Made by a program: the position numbers and the translations under genes. The notes beneath the pieces are model-generated. The model was not told the origin of the DNA. It ran no database searches and saw nothing but the letters and a program-made list of their open reading frames with translations. Of a stretch of DNA of 64,000 nt, positions 27,821-36,632 are shown one piece after another. Source of the stretch: Streptomyces lydicus (lineage in GTDB: Bacteria > Actinomycetota > Actinomycetes > Streptomycetales > Streptomycetaceae); NCBI RefSeq assembly GCF_004125265.1, contig NZ_RDTE01000001.1, positions 496,001 through 560,000 of the forward strand, in the 5' to 3' direction. Numbering within the stretch: the stretch's first letter is position 1; every line of letters starts with the position of its first letter.

Positions 27821-28219
27821 ATGCCCAATGCCGCACTTGCCGCCCTCATCCACACCGACATCACCGAGCGTCCCGACCACCACAACCAAGAAGCCTGGAT
27901 CACCGGCGCCGACGTCCTGCACCCCGATGAGGACCTCAACGCGCCCAACCACTGCGGCACCACCCTGTGCGTCGCCGGCTACGCCGCCCACCGCACCGGC
28001 CACACCCTCCTCCCGGCCGGAATCACCTACCGGCCGGGCATGAACCAGTGCGGTTTCGTCGACCAGGTCGCCCGACGCGAACTCGACCTCAGCGAGCACG
28101 ACGCCAACTGGCTCTTCCACCGCGACCGCACCCGCCACGAAGTCCTGACCGCGCTCGGCCAGCTCGCCGACAACGCCCCACGCATCGACAACGTCGCCAT
28201 CACCCCGCACGCCGTCTGA
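27821..28219 (+). CDS. hypothetical protein of the CGTTLCVAGYAAH family
   Basis: 132 residues. Core motif NHCGTTLCVAGYAAHRTGHT at residues 43-62 recurs in the 49380 protein, as do the spacing to a conserved D-VAR-EL and the C-terminal helix VLTALGQLAD. Two Cys and one His in the core might bind a metal or form a catalytic Cys-His pair; neither is shown. GGAG lies about nine bases before the ATG. Confidence 0.72.
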   Translation: MPNAALAALIHTDITERPDHHNQEAWITGADVLHPDEDLNAPNHCGTTLCVAGYAAHRTGHTLLPAGITYRPGMNQCGFVDQVARRELDLSEHDANWLFHRDRTRHEVLTALGQLADNAPRIDNVAITPHAV

Positions 28220-28544
28220 CAACCGGCAACCCACCCCGCCTCACCCCCCGAACTTCCGCCACCCGCGTGGTGTTCGGGGCTCCGGCTCTACCCAGGCCCA
28301 CGAGCGTTGCGGCTCCTGCCTGGCCGTGCAGCCGCGCGCAGATTCCGCCGTTGGTCCGCCCAACCAGGGCGGACCAACCCGACCAAACCGCTTTGCGCCT
28401 GATCGGCCTGCCCGCCTGCCCAGCGACCCACACCAGGCACGCTGCCCTCGCAGCCCCCTACGCACCCCACCGCGCAAATGCTCTAATCGTGATCGCCCCG
28501 CACGCGCGCATAGCGCATGCCCGGCCCGGCATGAAAGGCCCGTG

Positions 28545-28934
28545 ATGAACCTCGTTCAGCTGCCCACCAGGTACCCAGAACTCGTCTGGGAGCTACATAC
28601 CCCCGACCACATGCTGATCGGCCGAGCCGAGGCACTAGACGGTGACACCGTGTGGATCAGCCGAATCACCGTTCACCCACACCACCGCGGACGCGGCTAC
28701 GCCACCCTTCTCCTCAACACTGTCCTCGCCGCCCTACCCGACATGGCCATCGGCCTTGCCGCAGCTCCCCTCCAGACCAGCACGCCCGGACTCGACGGCA
28801 TCGAGCTGCGCTCCTGGTACACGCGGCACGGCTTCGCCCCCGCACCACGGCACGGCGACCCGCACCGCATGCTCCGGCCACCCACGACGATGCCCCCCTC
28901 AACTGCCCCCGACCGCAACCACGCCACCTCCTGA
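28545..28934 (+). CDS. GNAT-family N-acetyltransferase
   Basis: 129 residues. The acetyl-CoA-binding motif A is clear: ITVHPHHRGRGYATLLLNTV (41-60) with RGRGYA for the pyrophosphate, followed by the motif-B-like RSWYTRHGF near residue 90. GNAT enzymes transfer acetyl groups to amines; the substrate is unknown. AAAGG lies before the start; a GTG at 28542 is an alternative. A second GNAT with the same ending (WYxRHGF, HRM-RP) lies at 35855. Confidence 0.85.
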   Translation: MNLVQLPTRYPELVWELHTPDHMLIGRAEALDGDTVWISRITVHPHHRGRGYATLLLNTVLAALPDMAIGLAAAPLQTSTPGLDGIELRSWYTRHGFAPAPRHGDPHRMLRPPTTMPPSTAPDRNHATS

Positions 28935-29125
28935 CCCCACTGGCAGCCTCCTCAGCCACACAGCAGATCCCGCCGCCATCTCCGAGCCTGCACCGGCCCC
29001 GCTCCTCACCTGTCCGGCGTGCTGCCCTCCCTGGTATTGACGCGACCCGGTTCCCCGTTCCTGCTCTCCCGGGTACGGGGCAGTCCGCGTACTCCGCCTC
29101 TCGCGGCCCCGCTCCCGGCTGCGTC

Positions 29126-29156
29126 TTGCCTGCTTAACTGCATGCCCTCGCACTGT
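29126..29156 (+). promoter_or_regulatory. TTGC-N19 box 13, upstream of 29196
   Basis: TTGCCT, 19 bases containing TTAACT, CACTGT; 40 bases before the GTG at 29196, among the shortest leaders. Confidence 0.5.
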
Positions 29157-29195
29157 GCATCCCATCAACCAGCCGCGTTTTGATGGGAGTTCACT

Positions 29196-29660
29196 GTGAC
29201 GACCGCTCTATCCCGTCCCCGTACCGTCACCGCCCGCATCTTCCCGGCCCCGACCGCGGGCAACGACTACGCCGTGACCGTCTACGTCAACCGCGAACCG
29301 CACAGCACCGGCGGCTACCACAGTGGCCACATCATGACCGAGGCCCGCACCGCCGACGGCGCCCCGCTCCAGCTGATCTTCCACGCCGAACGCTTCACCG
29401 ACACCGACCTGGACATCGACCCACGCGATGTCGCCGAAGCCGCCCTGTGTATCGGCAACGGCCACGGCGAAGACGACCATGGTCAGGCATGGCCCCCCAC
29501 CCTCCCGCCCCTGTCCGTCGGCGACGTCGTGGCCGTGACCTCCCCCTACGGCACTACCGAGCACCTCAGCATCGCCCCCAACGGCTACACCCGCATCCAG
29601 ACACCCGCCCACCTCGCCCCCGCCGAGACCACCGACTCCACCCCCTCCCGACACCTGTAG
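29196..29660 (+). CDS. hypothetical protein, paralogue of the 58497 C-terminal domain
   Basis: 154 residues from a GTG after GGGAG. The segments DGAPLQLIFHAERF, AALCIGNGHGEDDHGQAWP and LSVGDVVAVTSPYGTTEHLS align with DGSPLHLVFHASHR, AYTVGNHQGPDDNGQTWP and VSTGDVIKVTGPDHWIICL of the 58497 protein. A compact beta-rich domain of unknown role. Confidence 0.75.
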   Translation: MTTALSRPRTVTARIFPAPTAGNDYAVTVYVNREPHSTGGYHSGHIMTEARTADGAPLQLIFHAERFTDTDLDIDPRDVAEAALCIGNGHGEDDHGQAWPPTLPPLSVGDVVAVTSPYGTTEHLSIAPNGYTRIQTPAHLAPAETTDSTPSRHL

Positions 29661-29709
29661 CCGCTGCTGCAACCCAGCGGTCCCGCGCCTGAACCACCTG
29701 GCCACGCCC

Positions 29710-29740
29710 GAGCCCGCCCCGTTTACAGCGAGGCGGGCTC
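29710..29740 (+). terminator. hairpin terminator
   Basis: Nine-bp stem GAGCCCGCC with a 13-base loop, 49 bases after the stop at 29660. Confidence 0.55.
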
Positions 29741-30007
29741 TGCCATGTCGGACTCGGTACACCCTGCACCCGCAATGCTGGCCCGCCCTGTCACACCTTG
29801 CTTCTCGCCGCAACCACCGACTCGGCGCCACGGCCGCCAGCCCAATCCGGTGACACTCCGCAACTCACCGGGGGGAGGCAAAGGGGGCCGGGGTTGTGGC
29901 CCTATGCGTCCCCGCCTTCATAGTGCTCGCATCCGAGCCGCAGTCAGCGGACCTTCTTTCGCCCAGCGGCTAAGCAATTAACTCACCACGCAAAGGAGTT
30001 GCAGTAA

Positions 30008-30175
30008 GTGGAAATACTGGAGTCCTACCCCGCCACTACTGAGGGACTGCGCGAAGCCCGAAAGTCGCGGCGCCGTCTTGCAGCCAGTCTGGTCAAGAAG
30101 GGGCTTGGCAGCCGATACGGCATCGGAATCGTCAAGCGGGGTAACTCCTACTGGGTCACGCTGTCCAAGCGCTGA
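30008..30175 (+). CDS. very small basic protein
   Basis: 55 residues from a GTG (MEILESYPATTEGLREARKS, then RRRLAASLVKKGLGSRYGIG, ending YWVTLSKR). AAGGAG lies nine bases upstream and a strong terminator follows directly. The leader is AT-richer than elsewhere and has no TTGC box. Strongly basic; possibly nucleic-acid binding, but no family is recognised. Confidence 0.6.
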   Translation: MEILESYPATTEGLREARKSRRRLAASLVKKGLGSRYGIGIVKRGNSYWVTLSKR

Positions 30176-30186
30176 CCAAAGGAGAG

Positions 30187-30217
30187 GGCCCGCCCCGAGG
30201 CGAATTCGGGGCGGGCC
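30187..30217. terminator. bidirectional hairpin terminator
   Basis: Perfect 12-bp stem GGCCCGCCCCGA with a seven-base loop between the convergent ends of the 30008 gene and the minus-strand 30241 gene. Confidence 0.75.
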
Positions 30218-30240
30218 TTCCGTCTCTTCCTCCGGCCAAG

Positions 30241-30690
30241 TCAGCCAGGCATGGCCGCAAGGTGCGCATCCAGGGCTGCCCGGCGCTCAGGAGTACGCCA
30301 CGCCCGATACTCCCACGCCAGCAACGAGGTCTCCAGCTCCTGACCGCTACGTGTAATGAACTCCGAGACCGCCTTCAACCGAAGCGTCTCAGGCAGTGCT
30401 TCTTCAACGCGGGCGATGCGTCCAGCCTGATTCGCGCGTGCAGCCACCGGAGGCGCAGAACCACTGCTGTCGTCGAGATAGGCCGCCACATCGTCCAGGG
30501 TCAAGGAATACCCGGTGGGACCGCCGCCGCCCACGATGACAATCCCAGTGCCGGCGTCGGCAAGGTGATAGCGACCGTAGTCCACGGCCTGTGGATCACG
30601 GGTGCGGTTGCGATGCAGAACGAATCCATTCCGCTCCGCCATCTCGCGGAGGCCCGATTCCATGGACTGCGACTCCTGTGCATTCATCAT
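30241..30690 (-). CDS. hypothetical protein, likely leaderless
   Basis: 149 residues from the ATG at 30690 (or 30687). A longer frame to 30807 exists, but a promoter lies inside it. The first half is a compact domain (AERNGFVLHRNRTRDPQAVD, YHLADAGTGIVIVGGGG, SLTLDDVAAYL); the second half is helical (ARVEEALPETLRLKAVSEFI). No domain recognised. Among the few minus-strand genes outside the Wadjet operon. Confidence 0.65.
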   Translation of the reverse strand: MMNAQESQSMESGLREMAERNGFVLHRNRTRDPQAVDYGRYHLADAGTGIVIVGGGGPTGYSLTLDDVAAYLDDSSGSAPPVAARANQAGRIARVEEALPETLRLKAVSEFITRSGQELETSLLAWEYRAWRTPERRAALDAHLAAMPG

Positions 30691-30696
30691 ATTTTG

Positions 30697-30726
30697 ACTG
30701 TAGCGCCCGGCGATAAAGCGATCCAA
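30697..30726 (-). promoter_or_regulatory. sigma-70-type promoter of the 30690 gene
   Basis: On the minus strand TTGGAT (30726-30721), 18 bases, TACAGT (30702-30697), then six bases to ATG. The spacing puts the transcription start at or next to the ATG, so the mRNA is probably leaderless, which is common in actinobacteria. Confidence 0.5.
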
Positions 30727-30838
30727 TCCAATCGGTGTTCCTGGCAGCGGAGCGTGCAGCGCGGTTGCGGCCAAGCGGGCAGCCCAGCCTGCCACCTGGG
30801 GCACCATGGCGCTGGACCTGAACGGCCGAGCGTGGCCG

Positions 30839-30869
30839 TTGCTTGGCTAACTGTGGGGGAGCGCAGGCT
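30839..30869 (+). promoter_or_regulatory. TTGC-N19 box 14, upstream of 30908
   Basis: TTGCTT, 19 bases containing CTAACT, CAGGCT; 39 bases before the ATG at 30908. Confidence 0.4.
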
Positions 30870-30907
30870 TCTGCGCGGCCCAAAACGACCATGAGAGGAC
30901 TCCACGG

Positions 30908-31471
30908 ATGAGTACCGAGGGGAATCGGACGGTGATCGACTACGAAGGCAGTCCCATCACGGAAGGCGCTGCGGTCGTGGCGTGGCAGGACGGCGACATG
31001 TTCACAGCCACGGTCAAGGCCATCATGCCGCATAGGGCGGGTGACGGTGAGTTCCGACGCATTGTCTTGGACAGGGACGACGACCACGCGGAGATTGAAC
31101 GGTCCTCCGACCAGGTCGTGGTCGTTGTCGGCGATGATGAATTGCTCCCGGGCGCGGACCTGACCGCGGTGATTGATAGCCGCACCGACGATGAACGGGC
31201 TGTCATCCGGCTCTCGGGGAGGGCGGGGCTCCAGCCTGTTGATGTCGATCAGGCGGCGGTGGACCCCTTCACGCAACAGGTTCGCGACGTGCTGATGGCC
31301 ATTCCCCAGGTGTCAGGTGTTGCCATCGTTTCCACGCCGAGTAACCGGAAACGGAACATCGTGGTCCACTTGGAAGCTGACGCCGACCGACAGGTGGTCG
31401 GCCAGAGGGCTTGGCAAGCGGTCAATCTGGTCCTTCCGGACGTTCAACTACGCTGTGCTTTCTGGCAGTAG
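30908..31471 (+). CDS. hypothetical acidic protein
   Basis: 187 residues, GAGAGGA before the ATG. The N-terminal half is an acidic beta-rich domain (ITEGAAVVAWQDGDMFTATV; QVVVVVGDDELLPGADLTAV); the second half has VRDVLMAIPQVSGVAIVSTP and VVHLEADADRQVVG. Third-position GC is modest for this genome, suggesting a different source. No family recognised. Confidence 0.65.
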   Translation: MSTEGNRTVIDYEGSPITEGAAVVAWQDGDMFTATVKAIMPHRAGDGEFRRIVLDRDDDHAEIERSSDQVVVVVGDDELLPGADLTAVIDSRTDDERAVIRLSGRAGLQPVDVDQAAVDPFTQQVRDVLMAIPQVSGVAIVSTPSNRKRNIVVHLEADADRQVVGQRAWQAVNLVLPDVQLRCAFWQ

Positions 31472-31620
31472 CCGGAGCACAAGCTCGGCTGCCCGATTCG
31501 CCCACCAGCGGGTTCGTTGAAGCTCGACACCACGAGACCAATCCGGCCCGCTCCCGGCACCTGTAGCCGTTGCTCCGGCGGCGCCACCGCACAGCCCCCT
31601 CCCGCGCACCCCGGCCCGCC

Positions 31621-31650
31621 CTCCCCACAGCCCCGCGGGGCTGTGGGGAG
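31621..31650. repeat. 30-bp perfect palindrome
   Basis: CTCCCCACAGCCCCG followed directly by its exact complement, 150 bases after the 30908 gene. It can form a hairpin terminator on either strand or be a protein-binding site. The rest of 31472-32060 shows no convincing gene. Confidence 0.6.
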
Positions 31651-32060
31651 CGCCGCCGAGGCGCGTCCTTCAGATCATCCGATCGTGGGTCCCCACGGGC
31701 CGCTATTTCGCCGTGCGCTCACTCCCACCTCACGTCGCACTCAAGACCAGGTAACCGGGGCGTGGCGAACTTCCGTTCTGGTCGTCCACGTACGGACTCT
31801 GCTCTGCCCGCCCGTCCCACCAACTTGCGGAACGGGCTCTTCTGCGCGCCCGCACGGCCATCCCCCGGCCCTCTCCCACTCGGAATCGCCCGGCCGCCCC
31901 CCCGGCCTCGAGTCCCGCCGCCTGTACGGGCCCACGGACCGAGGCGTACTGCGTGCACGGCCCTAGACGGCCCGGCCCCAGCCGCCCGGGGCACGCCCAT
32001 TCCCGGCACCGAACCGCCGGCGCTCTGTCCTGAGGTTCGGTGCCGCCGCCCGCCCGGCGC

Positions 32061-32091
32061 TTGCGGGGCTTGGCGCCGCCCGGGGCAGTGT
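32061..32091 (+). promoter_or_regulatory. TTGC-N19 box 15, upstream of 32137
   Basis: TTGCGG, 19 bases containing CTTGGC, CAGTGT; 46 bases before the ATG at 32137. Confidence 0.5.
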
Positions 32092-32136
32092 CGGCGCTGT
32101 CACCCCCTACCACCCATACCGACCTGGAGACCTGCC

Positions 32137-34188
32137 ATGTCCCATACGCTCCTTCCCCTGCCTGACCGTGCCGCGGCCTTTCTCCGCCCCCGCTTCGACC
32201 AGTACAGCCCCGGCCTACGCGACGGGTGGCACATCATCTCCCGCAACGGTCGATGGGCCGTCGTGTGGGACCTGGCCGACCGCGAGGGCGGCGAGACGCC
32301 GCAGCAGGCCGCAAAGCGGCTGGAGCTGGCCAAGGCCCTGTCGGCGGGCGGATACGCCGTCAGCACGCCGCCCAGCTTCTACATGGTGTTCATTGCCGAC
32401 CGGCCCCACGACGCCGGGCCCCGGTACTCGGTCGTGACTGAGGACTCCGTGCTCGGCGGCCTGTTCGGCGGCCCGCACATCGTGATGGACACCTGGACCA
32501 ACGTCGACATGGCAGCCTTCAAGGACCCCCAAGAGGCGCACAAGCAGTGCGCGAAGCTGGAACGAGAACAGACGCTGGCCGACGCCGTGGCGAACTCGAC
32601 CCCCCGCATGGCCACCTTCCTCACACGAGCGGACGAAATCCTCGGTGACGGGTTCTGGTTCCTGCGCACCGAGGAGCACAGCGACACCGACCACCGGCCG
32701 CCGACCGTGCACGAACGCGCCGACGCCCTGGTCGACGTCGCCAACGCGGTGCTGCGCGGCGCCGAGTTCGAGCGGACCGGACGCCGGGTGGCATACGAGA
32801 CGCGCGAGTACGACGTGGCGTGGTGCCCCAAGAGCAGCACGCCGGCGGTCGGCTACTTCCCCGGCCGTCGCGCCGAGGACCGGCGTACCCCGTTCATGGA
32901 TGCCGCGATCGGGCGGCTGGTCGACGCGGGGCTGACCCCGGCGGTCTTCGGAGAGTCGGTCGGCGATGGCGCCTTCATGGTCGAGCAGGAGGGGTTCCAG
33001 GTGAACAGCGCCGCGCTGGCCCTGCACGGCTCGTCGCGCGTGTGGGTGTCCCTGTGCGGGCGCGGCATCGCGCTGGCCGAGCACGGGCGGGCCGTCGAGG
33101 TGCTGCGGGAAGCCGGATGGACGGTGAGCCCGGCCGGGTTCGACGACGAAGGCATCCACGAGGCGTTCCCGCCCGCCGGCACGGTCGTGCCGCGGCGGGA
33201 AGGTACGACGCTGGGCTTCTACCCGCGAGACACAGATCACGAGCACGTGCAGGCCGCCGTCTCCCTGCTGCTCTCCTGCGGATTCAACCCGGCCGAGACC
33301 TGCGACCCCCGGACAGTCGAAACAACGCACGGGACCGCTCTGGAGTACGACGGGCTGGCGAATGGGTTCATTGTCCAGTCCACGGGCCAGGACGACCACG
33401 TGACTGTCCAGTTCCTCATCGACGGGCAGTACCAGGTCGGCACCACGACGGACAGCGAGCTGCACGCCTACCAGCGGGCGCTGACGGCTGGCGGGTTCCT
33501 CGGCACGTACGCAGACGGCTACTACCAGATCTCTGCTCGTCGGATGCTGGCTCAGGAGTCGAAGGACGTCGCCACGATCTGGGAGGTACTGAACCAGGCC
33601 GGGCACGCACGGGAGTCGCTGCACCTGGAGGGCCTGCGGGTACGGCTGCGTTGGCACACGGGATCGGTCGTGGTCAAGCCTGCCGGGGTGATGGAGCCCG
33701 AGGAGCGGGCTCGGCGCCTGGAGCGGATTCGAAAGGACCTGGTGGAGGCGGGCGGGGAGCCGGTGCTTCTGTCGCCGTACCACCTGCGGGTGAAGGTGTC
33801 GCCGGAGGCGTGGGAGGTCCCGGCGGGCATCGGGTGCAACGTCGAGGAGCACGAGGTGCCTGAGATCCGGGCGGCGCTGATGACCCTAGAGGGCAACGGC
33901 TACTTCGGCGGCGTCTTCACCGAGGAGGAGACCGACACATGGCCGCCCACCGGCTTCCACCTCTTCCCGACCGGCCAGGACGGGACCGTCATCGTCACGG
34001 CGGAGCGGGACAATCACACGGGGGACCCATGGGCGAAGGAGATCGTGGCGAAGGAGATCGTGGCGAAGCAGTGGGAGGCCCACGAGCGCTACGCCCGGTT
34101 CTTCGAGGGCGCGGGCTGGACGGTGCGCCTGCTCGGCCACCGGGACGAGACTGGCGGAACACTGGCCGTGCGGGCCCCGGGGCACTGA
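32137..34188 (+). CDS. large hypothetical protein
   Basis: 683 residues, the largest cassette protein. ATG after GGAG; the open frame extends to 31570 but that part is not protein-like and contains the TTGC box. Several stretches resemble each other loosely (AKALSAGGYAVSTPPSFYMV; RALTAGGFLGTYADGYYQIS; EVLREAGWTVSPAGF), suggesting internal repeats of a small alpha/beta unit. Near the end a 15-base DNA repeat gives AKEIVAKEIVAK. No catalytic motif or known domain seen. Confidence 0.75.
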   Translation: MSHTLLPLPDRAAAFLRPRFDQYSPGLRDGWHIISRNGRWAVVWDLADREGGETPQQAAKRLELAKALSAGGYAVSTPPSFYMVFIADRPHDAGPRYSVVTEDSVLGGLFGGPHIVMDTWTNVDMAAFKDPQEAHKQCAKLEREQTLADAVANSTPRMATFLTRADEILGDGFWFLRTEEHSDTDHRPPTVHERADALVDVANAVLRGAEFERTGRRVAYETREYDVAWCPKSSTPAVGYFPGRRAEDRRTPFMDAAIGRLVDAGLTPAVFGESVGDGAFMVEQEGFQVNSAALALHGSSRVWVSLCGRGIALAEHGRAVEVLREAGWTVSPAGFDDEGIHEAFPPAGTVVPRREGTTLGFYPRDTDHEHVQAAVSLLLSCGFNPAETCDPRTVETTHGTALEYDGLANGFIVQSTGQDDHVTVQFLIDGQYQVGTTTDSELHAYQRALTAGGFLGTYADGYYQISARRMLAQESKDVATIWEVLNQAGHARESLHLEGLRVRLRWHTGSVVVKPAGVMEPEERARRLERIRKDLVEAGGEPVLLSPYHLRVKVSPEAWEVPAGIGCNVEEHEVPEIRAALMTLEGNGYFGGVFTEEETDTWPPTGFHLFPTGQDGTVIVTAERDNHTGDPWAKEIVAKEIVAKQWEAHERYARFFEGAGWTVRLLGHRDETGGTLAVRAPGH

Positions 34189-34606
34189 GCTGGCCGCTCG
34201 TGGCAGGGGTTGCGGGGCTCGACCGCTCGGGGCAGATTCGGTGGGGCCGCACGGCGTTCCCGCACCACCCCCTCGCCGTGCGGTCGAGCCCCGGCCCGCC
34301 GGGCCGCCCCACCCCCGGGGCGGCCCGGCACCCCTTTCCCACGGCACGCCCCGGTCACCGGCCCCGCGCACCGAGTCCTGTCGCCTGTACGGGCCCAGGG
34401 ACCGGGGCGCACTGCGTGAACGGGCACAGCACCCCGGCCGCCCGGGGCACGCCCAGGCCCAGCACCGGCCCCAGCGAAGCGGACCGTCCCGGCGACAGCC
34501 GCGGCACCGAGCAGCGCCCGACCCATGGTCCGCCCGCCCCGCCCGGGGCCGACATATGTGCCCCGCCACCGTCACCCAATGTCTGCATGGTTGCGTCGCT
34601 GGCCGG

Positions 34607-34637
34607 TTGCGGGTCTTACCCCTGCCAGGACCACTGT
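34607..34637 (+). promoter_or_regulatory. TTGC-N19 box 16, upstream of 34718
   Basis: TTGCGG, 19 bases containing CTTACC, CACTGT; 81 bases before the GTG at 34718. A degenerate copy (TTGCGG, only 17 bases, CAGATT) also starts near 34209. Confidence 0.45.
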
Positions 34638-34717
34638 TCGGGGCACCGGCCGGGGGCGGCGACCACCTCGCCCCCTTCGAACCGGACCATTCCCGCTCCG
34701 CCGACTGGAGGCTCACC

Positions 34718-35530
34718 GTGCCCCACACCGACCCCGCGATCCCCCTCACCGTTACCACCGAACCGTCCCACCGAGTGCTGGCCGCCGACCCGATCCCGGC
34801 CGACGTCTCCGTCCTGGAAGGCATGCCCGGTTGCCCGGTCTCCCGCGACCAGATGCGCAGGCCAGCCCTGGTCCTGCTGTTCGACGTGTACGTGGTGCAG
34901 ATCCGCAGCGAGGGCGCTTGGACGTTGCCCAACCACGACGACGGCAGCGTGCTCAGCCGCGGGGGTGTGGCGTTCGCGGTCCGGACAACCATGGACTACT
35001 GGCCGCAGCGACCGGGCCGCGCATCGCTGGACATCGACGGCACCCTGTACGTGTCCAATGGCCGTCAGGCCGCCCGGTACATCCCCGTCGAGCGCTTCGC
35101 CAACTGGCAGCCCACATCGGGTACATGCCCAGGATGTGGCACCTCGTACGTGGACAACGGCGACGGCCCGTGCCCAGGAGGCCGCTCCGTCTCGAAGCAC
35201 GATGGCGTGATGTGTCCGAATAACAACCGCCCGCCGGAGTGCACCGAGCTCGACCCGTGTGAGACATGCACTCAGGATGCGGACGCAGAGGCCGAGGTGA
35301 TCGAAGCCTCCATGGACCTGCGCGGTCGAGCCACCGACGGGCACGGCCAAGGCCCGATGGATGTCTACGAGGTGACCGTGTTCCGCACCGAGATGATCAC
35401 CTTCCACCTACCTGCCGCCTCTACCCAGGACGCAGAGGAGCGCTACCTCCTGGACGGCGACGAGACCACGAGCGAGACCGTGGCGCTGAACGTTGACTCC
35501 ATCACGCGCCAGGACCCTGCACCGGCCTGA
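34718..35530 (+). CDS. hypothetical protein with Cys-rich zinc-ribbon-like centre
   Basis: 270 residues from a GTG with CTGGAGG six bases upstream. Seven cysteines cluster at about 137, 140, 152, 166, 175, 181 and 184 (TCPGCGTSY, PCPGG, VMCPNN, PPECTE, CETCTQD), as expected for one or two zinc sites. The N-terminal 130 residues are beta-rich. The C-terminal part (YEVTVFRTEMITFHLPAAST) resembles a small beta domain. Function unknown. Confidence 0.72.
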   Translation: MPHTDPAIPLTVTTEPSHRVLAADPIPADVSVLEGMPGCPVSRDQMRRPALVLLFDVYVVQIRSEGAWTLPNHDDGSVLSRGGVAFAVRTTMDYWPQRPGRASLDIDGTLYVSNGRQAARYIPVERFANWQPTSGTCPGCGTSYVDNGDGPCPGGRSVSKHDGVMCPNNNRPPECTELDPCETCTQDADAEAEVIEASMDLRGRATDGHGQGPMDVYEVTVFRTEMITFHLPAASTQDAEERYLLDGDETTSETVALNVDSITRQDPAPA

Positions 35531-35676
35531 CCCGCCCGGACCGCCGGGCCGCGGCCGACGGCCCGCCATCGCACCACCGAGGCGGGCCACATCACCTTCC
35601 TCCTGCCCCGCATCCGGCCCTGCCCGCCCCCTTGTGCGTGGGCCCGCGCGTCGCCGCTGCCCGCCGCCGGCCCGGG

Positions 35677-35707
35677 TTGCGTCGCTAACCGCACCACCAG
35701 CGACAGT
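35677..35707 (+). promoter_or_regulatory. TTGC-N19 box 17, upstream of 35855
   Basis: TTGCGT, 19 bases containing CTAACC, GACAGT; 148 bases before the ATG at 35855. Confidence 0.45.
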
Positions 35708-35728
35708 CAGTTCAGCCCGGAAACCCCC

Positions 35729-35817
35729 CGCACGAACCCCCTCCGTGCGCTGTGAACGACCGGCCATGCCAGGCCGCACGCCTGTGCAGGCACGCCCATG
35801 CCGCGCATCGTGCGGCC
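35729..35817 (+). promoter_or_regulatory. leader hairpins H1 and H2
   Basis: H1: CGCACG (35729-35734) pairs with CGTGCG (35744-35749) around a C-rich loop. H2: GGCCGCACG (35772-35780) pairs with CGTGCGGCC (35809-35817), with an inner GGCA/TGCC pair around CGCCCA. Confidence 0.4.
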
Positions 35818-35854
35818 CGGCCATACCCCGCCCCCGAACGAAGAGACCGCTTCC

Positions 35855-36388
35855 ATGACCGCCGCCCCACCCGTGCTCCACCTTGCCCGCGAGACCAACG
35901 ACAACGAGTCGTTCCTCCTGCTGTACCGCGACAAGACGCTCGTGGGCTACCTGGAAGTCATCGACTGCGGCGACGAGCTATGGGTGATGGAGATCGGGGT
36001 CCACCCCGGCCACCGAGGCCGCGGATACGGTACCCGGCTCCTGCAGGACCTTCTCAACAAGCACCCCAACGCACAAATCGCCTTGTCCAGCAGCGCGTTC
36101 GACCCGGACCACATATGGCGCCAGGCCCGCGCGGGCTTGCCGGACAGAGCGCTCACCGCCTGGTACCAGCGGCACGGCTTCTCCCCGGACAGCAACGACG
36201 AGGACAGCCACCGCATGGTGCGCCCGCCTGACCGGACCGGCGAACCCACCGTGCCTGCCCCGACCCAGCACGGCATCGGATTGCGGGACTCTGAGCGGCC
36301 CGCAGCAACGTCACTCCTGCCGGACCCGTACCGCCCCACCTGCCTCACGCAGGCCGGGGGAGCGGCACATGCAACGGCCGGTGCCTGA
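35855..36388 (+). CDS. GNAT-family N-acetyltransferase
   Basis: 177 residues. Motif A EIGVHPGHRGRGYGTRLLQD (46-65) carries RGRGYG; motif B region WYQRHGFSPDSNDED follows near residue 105. The last 45 residues are a Pro/Thr-rich tail without domain character, longer than the 28545 enzyme. Substrate unknown. Both GNATs sit in single-gene cassettes with no partner that would hint at antibiotic or toxin modification. Confidence 0.85.
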   Translation: MTAAPPVLHLARETNDNESFLLLYRDKTLVGYLEVIDCGDELWVMEIGVHPGHRGRGYGTRLLQDLLNKHPNAQIALSSSAFDPDHIWRQARAGLPDRALTAWYQRHGFSPDSNDEDSHRMVRPPDRTGEPTVPAPTQHGIGLRDSERPAATSLLPDPYRPTCLTQAGGAAHATAGA

Positions 36389-36419
36389 TCAAGGCAGACC
36401 TGGCATGCCGTGCCAGGAG

Positions 36420-36450
36420 TTGCCTGGCTTACCGGGCCGCGCGTCACGGT
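36420..36450 (+). promoter_or_regulatory. TTGC-N19 box 18, upstream of 36633
   Basis: TTGCCT, 19 bases containing CTTACC, CACGGT; followed by H1 (GCGCGC pair around CTCCTTTC, 36475-36494) and a loose H2 ending GGCCCGGCA at 36556. Confidence 0.45.
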
Positions 36451-36632
36451 CAGGCGCAAGCCGGAACACGCCCCGCGCGCCTCCTTTCGCGCGCTGTGCC
36501 GTCGGCACCCCGCCGGGCCACGCCCCGCAGGCCCCCTTGCCGTGTACGGCCCGGCACTACTCGACACACCCGATGGCGAACCACCACTCTCCTATGCAGT
36601 GTTCGCCGCTTGCAGGAAGGAACCGCAGTCTC

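Noticed and set aside
31570..32136. Extension of the large 32137 gene to an earlier ATG
   Set aside because: The extension is Pro/Arg-rich, contains the TTGC box and has no ribosome site; GGAG sits correctly before 32137.
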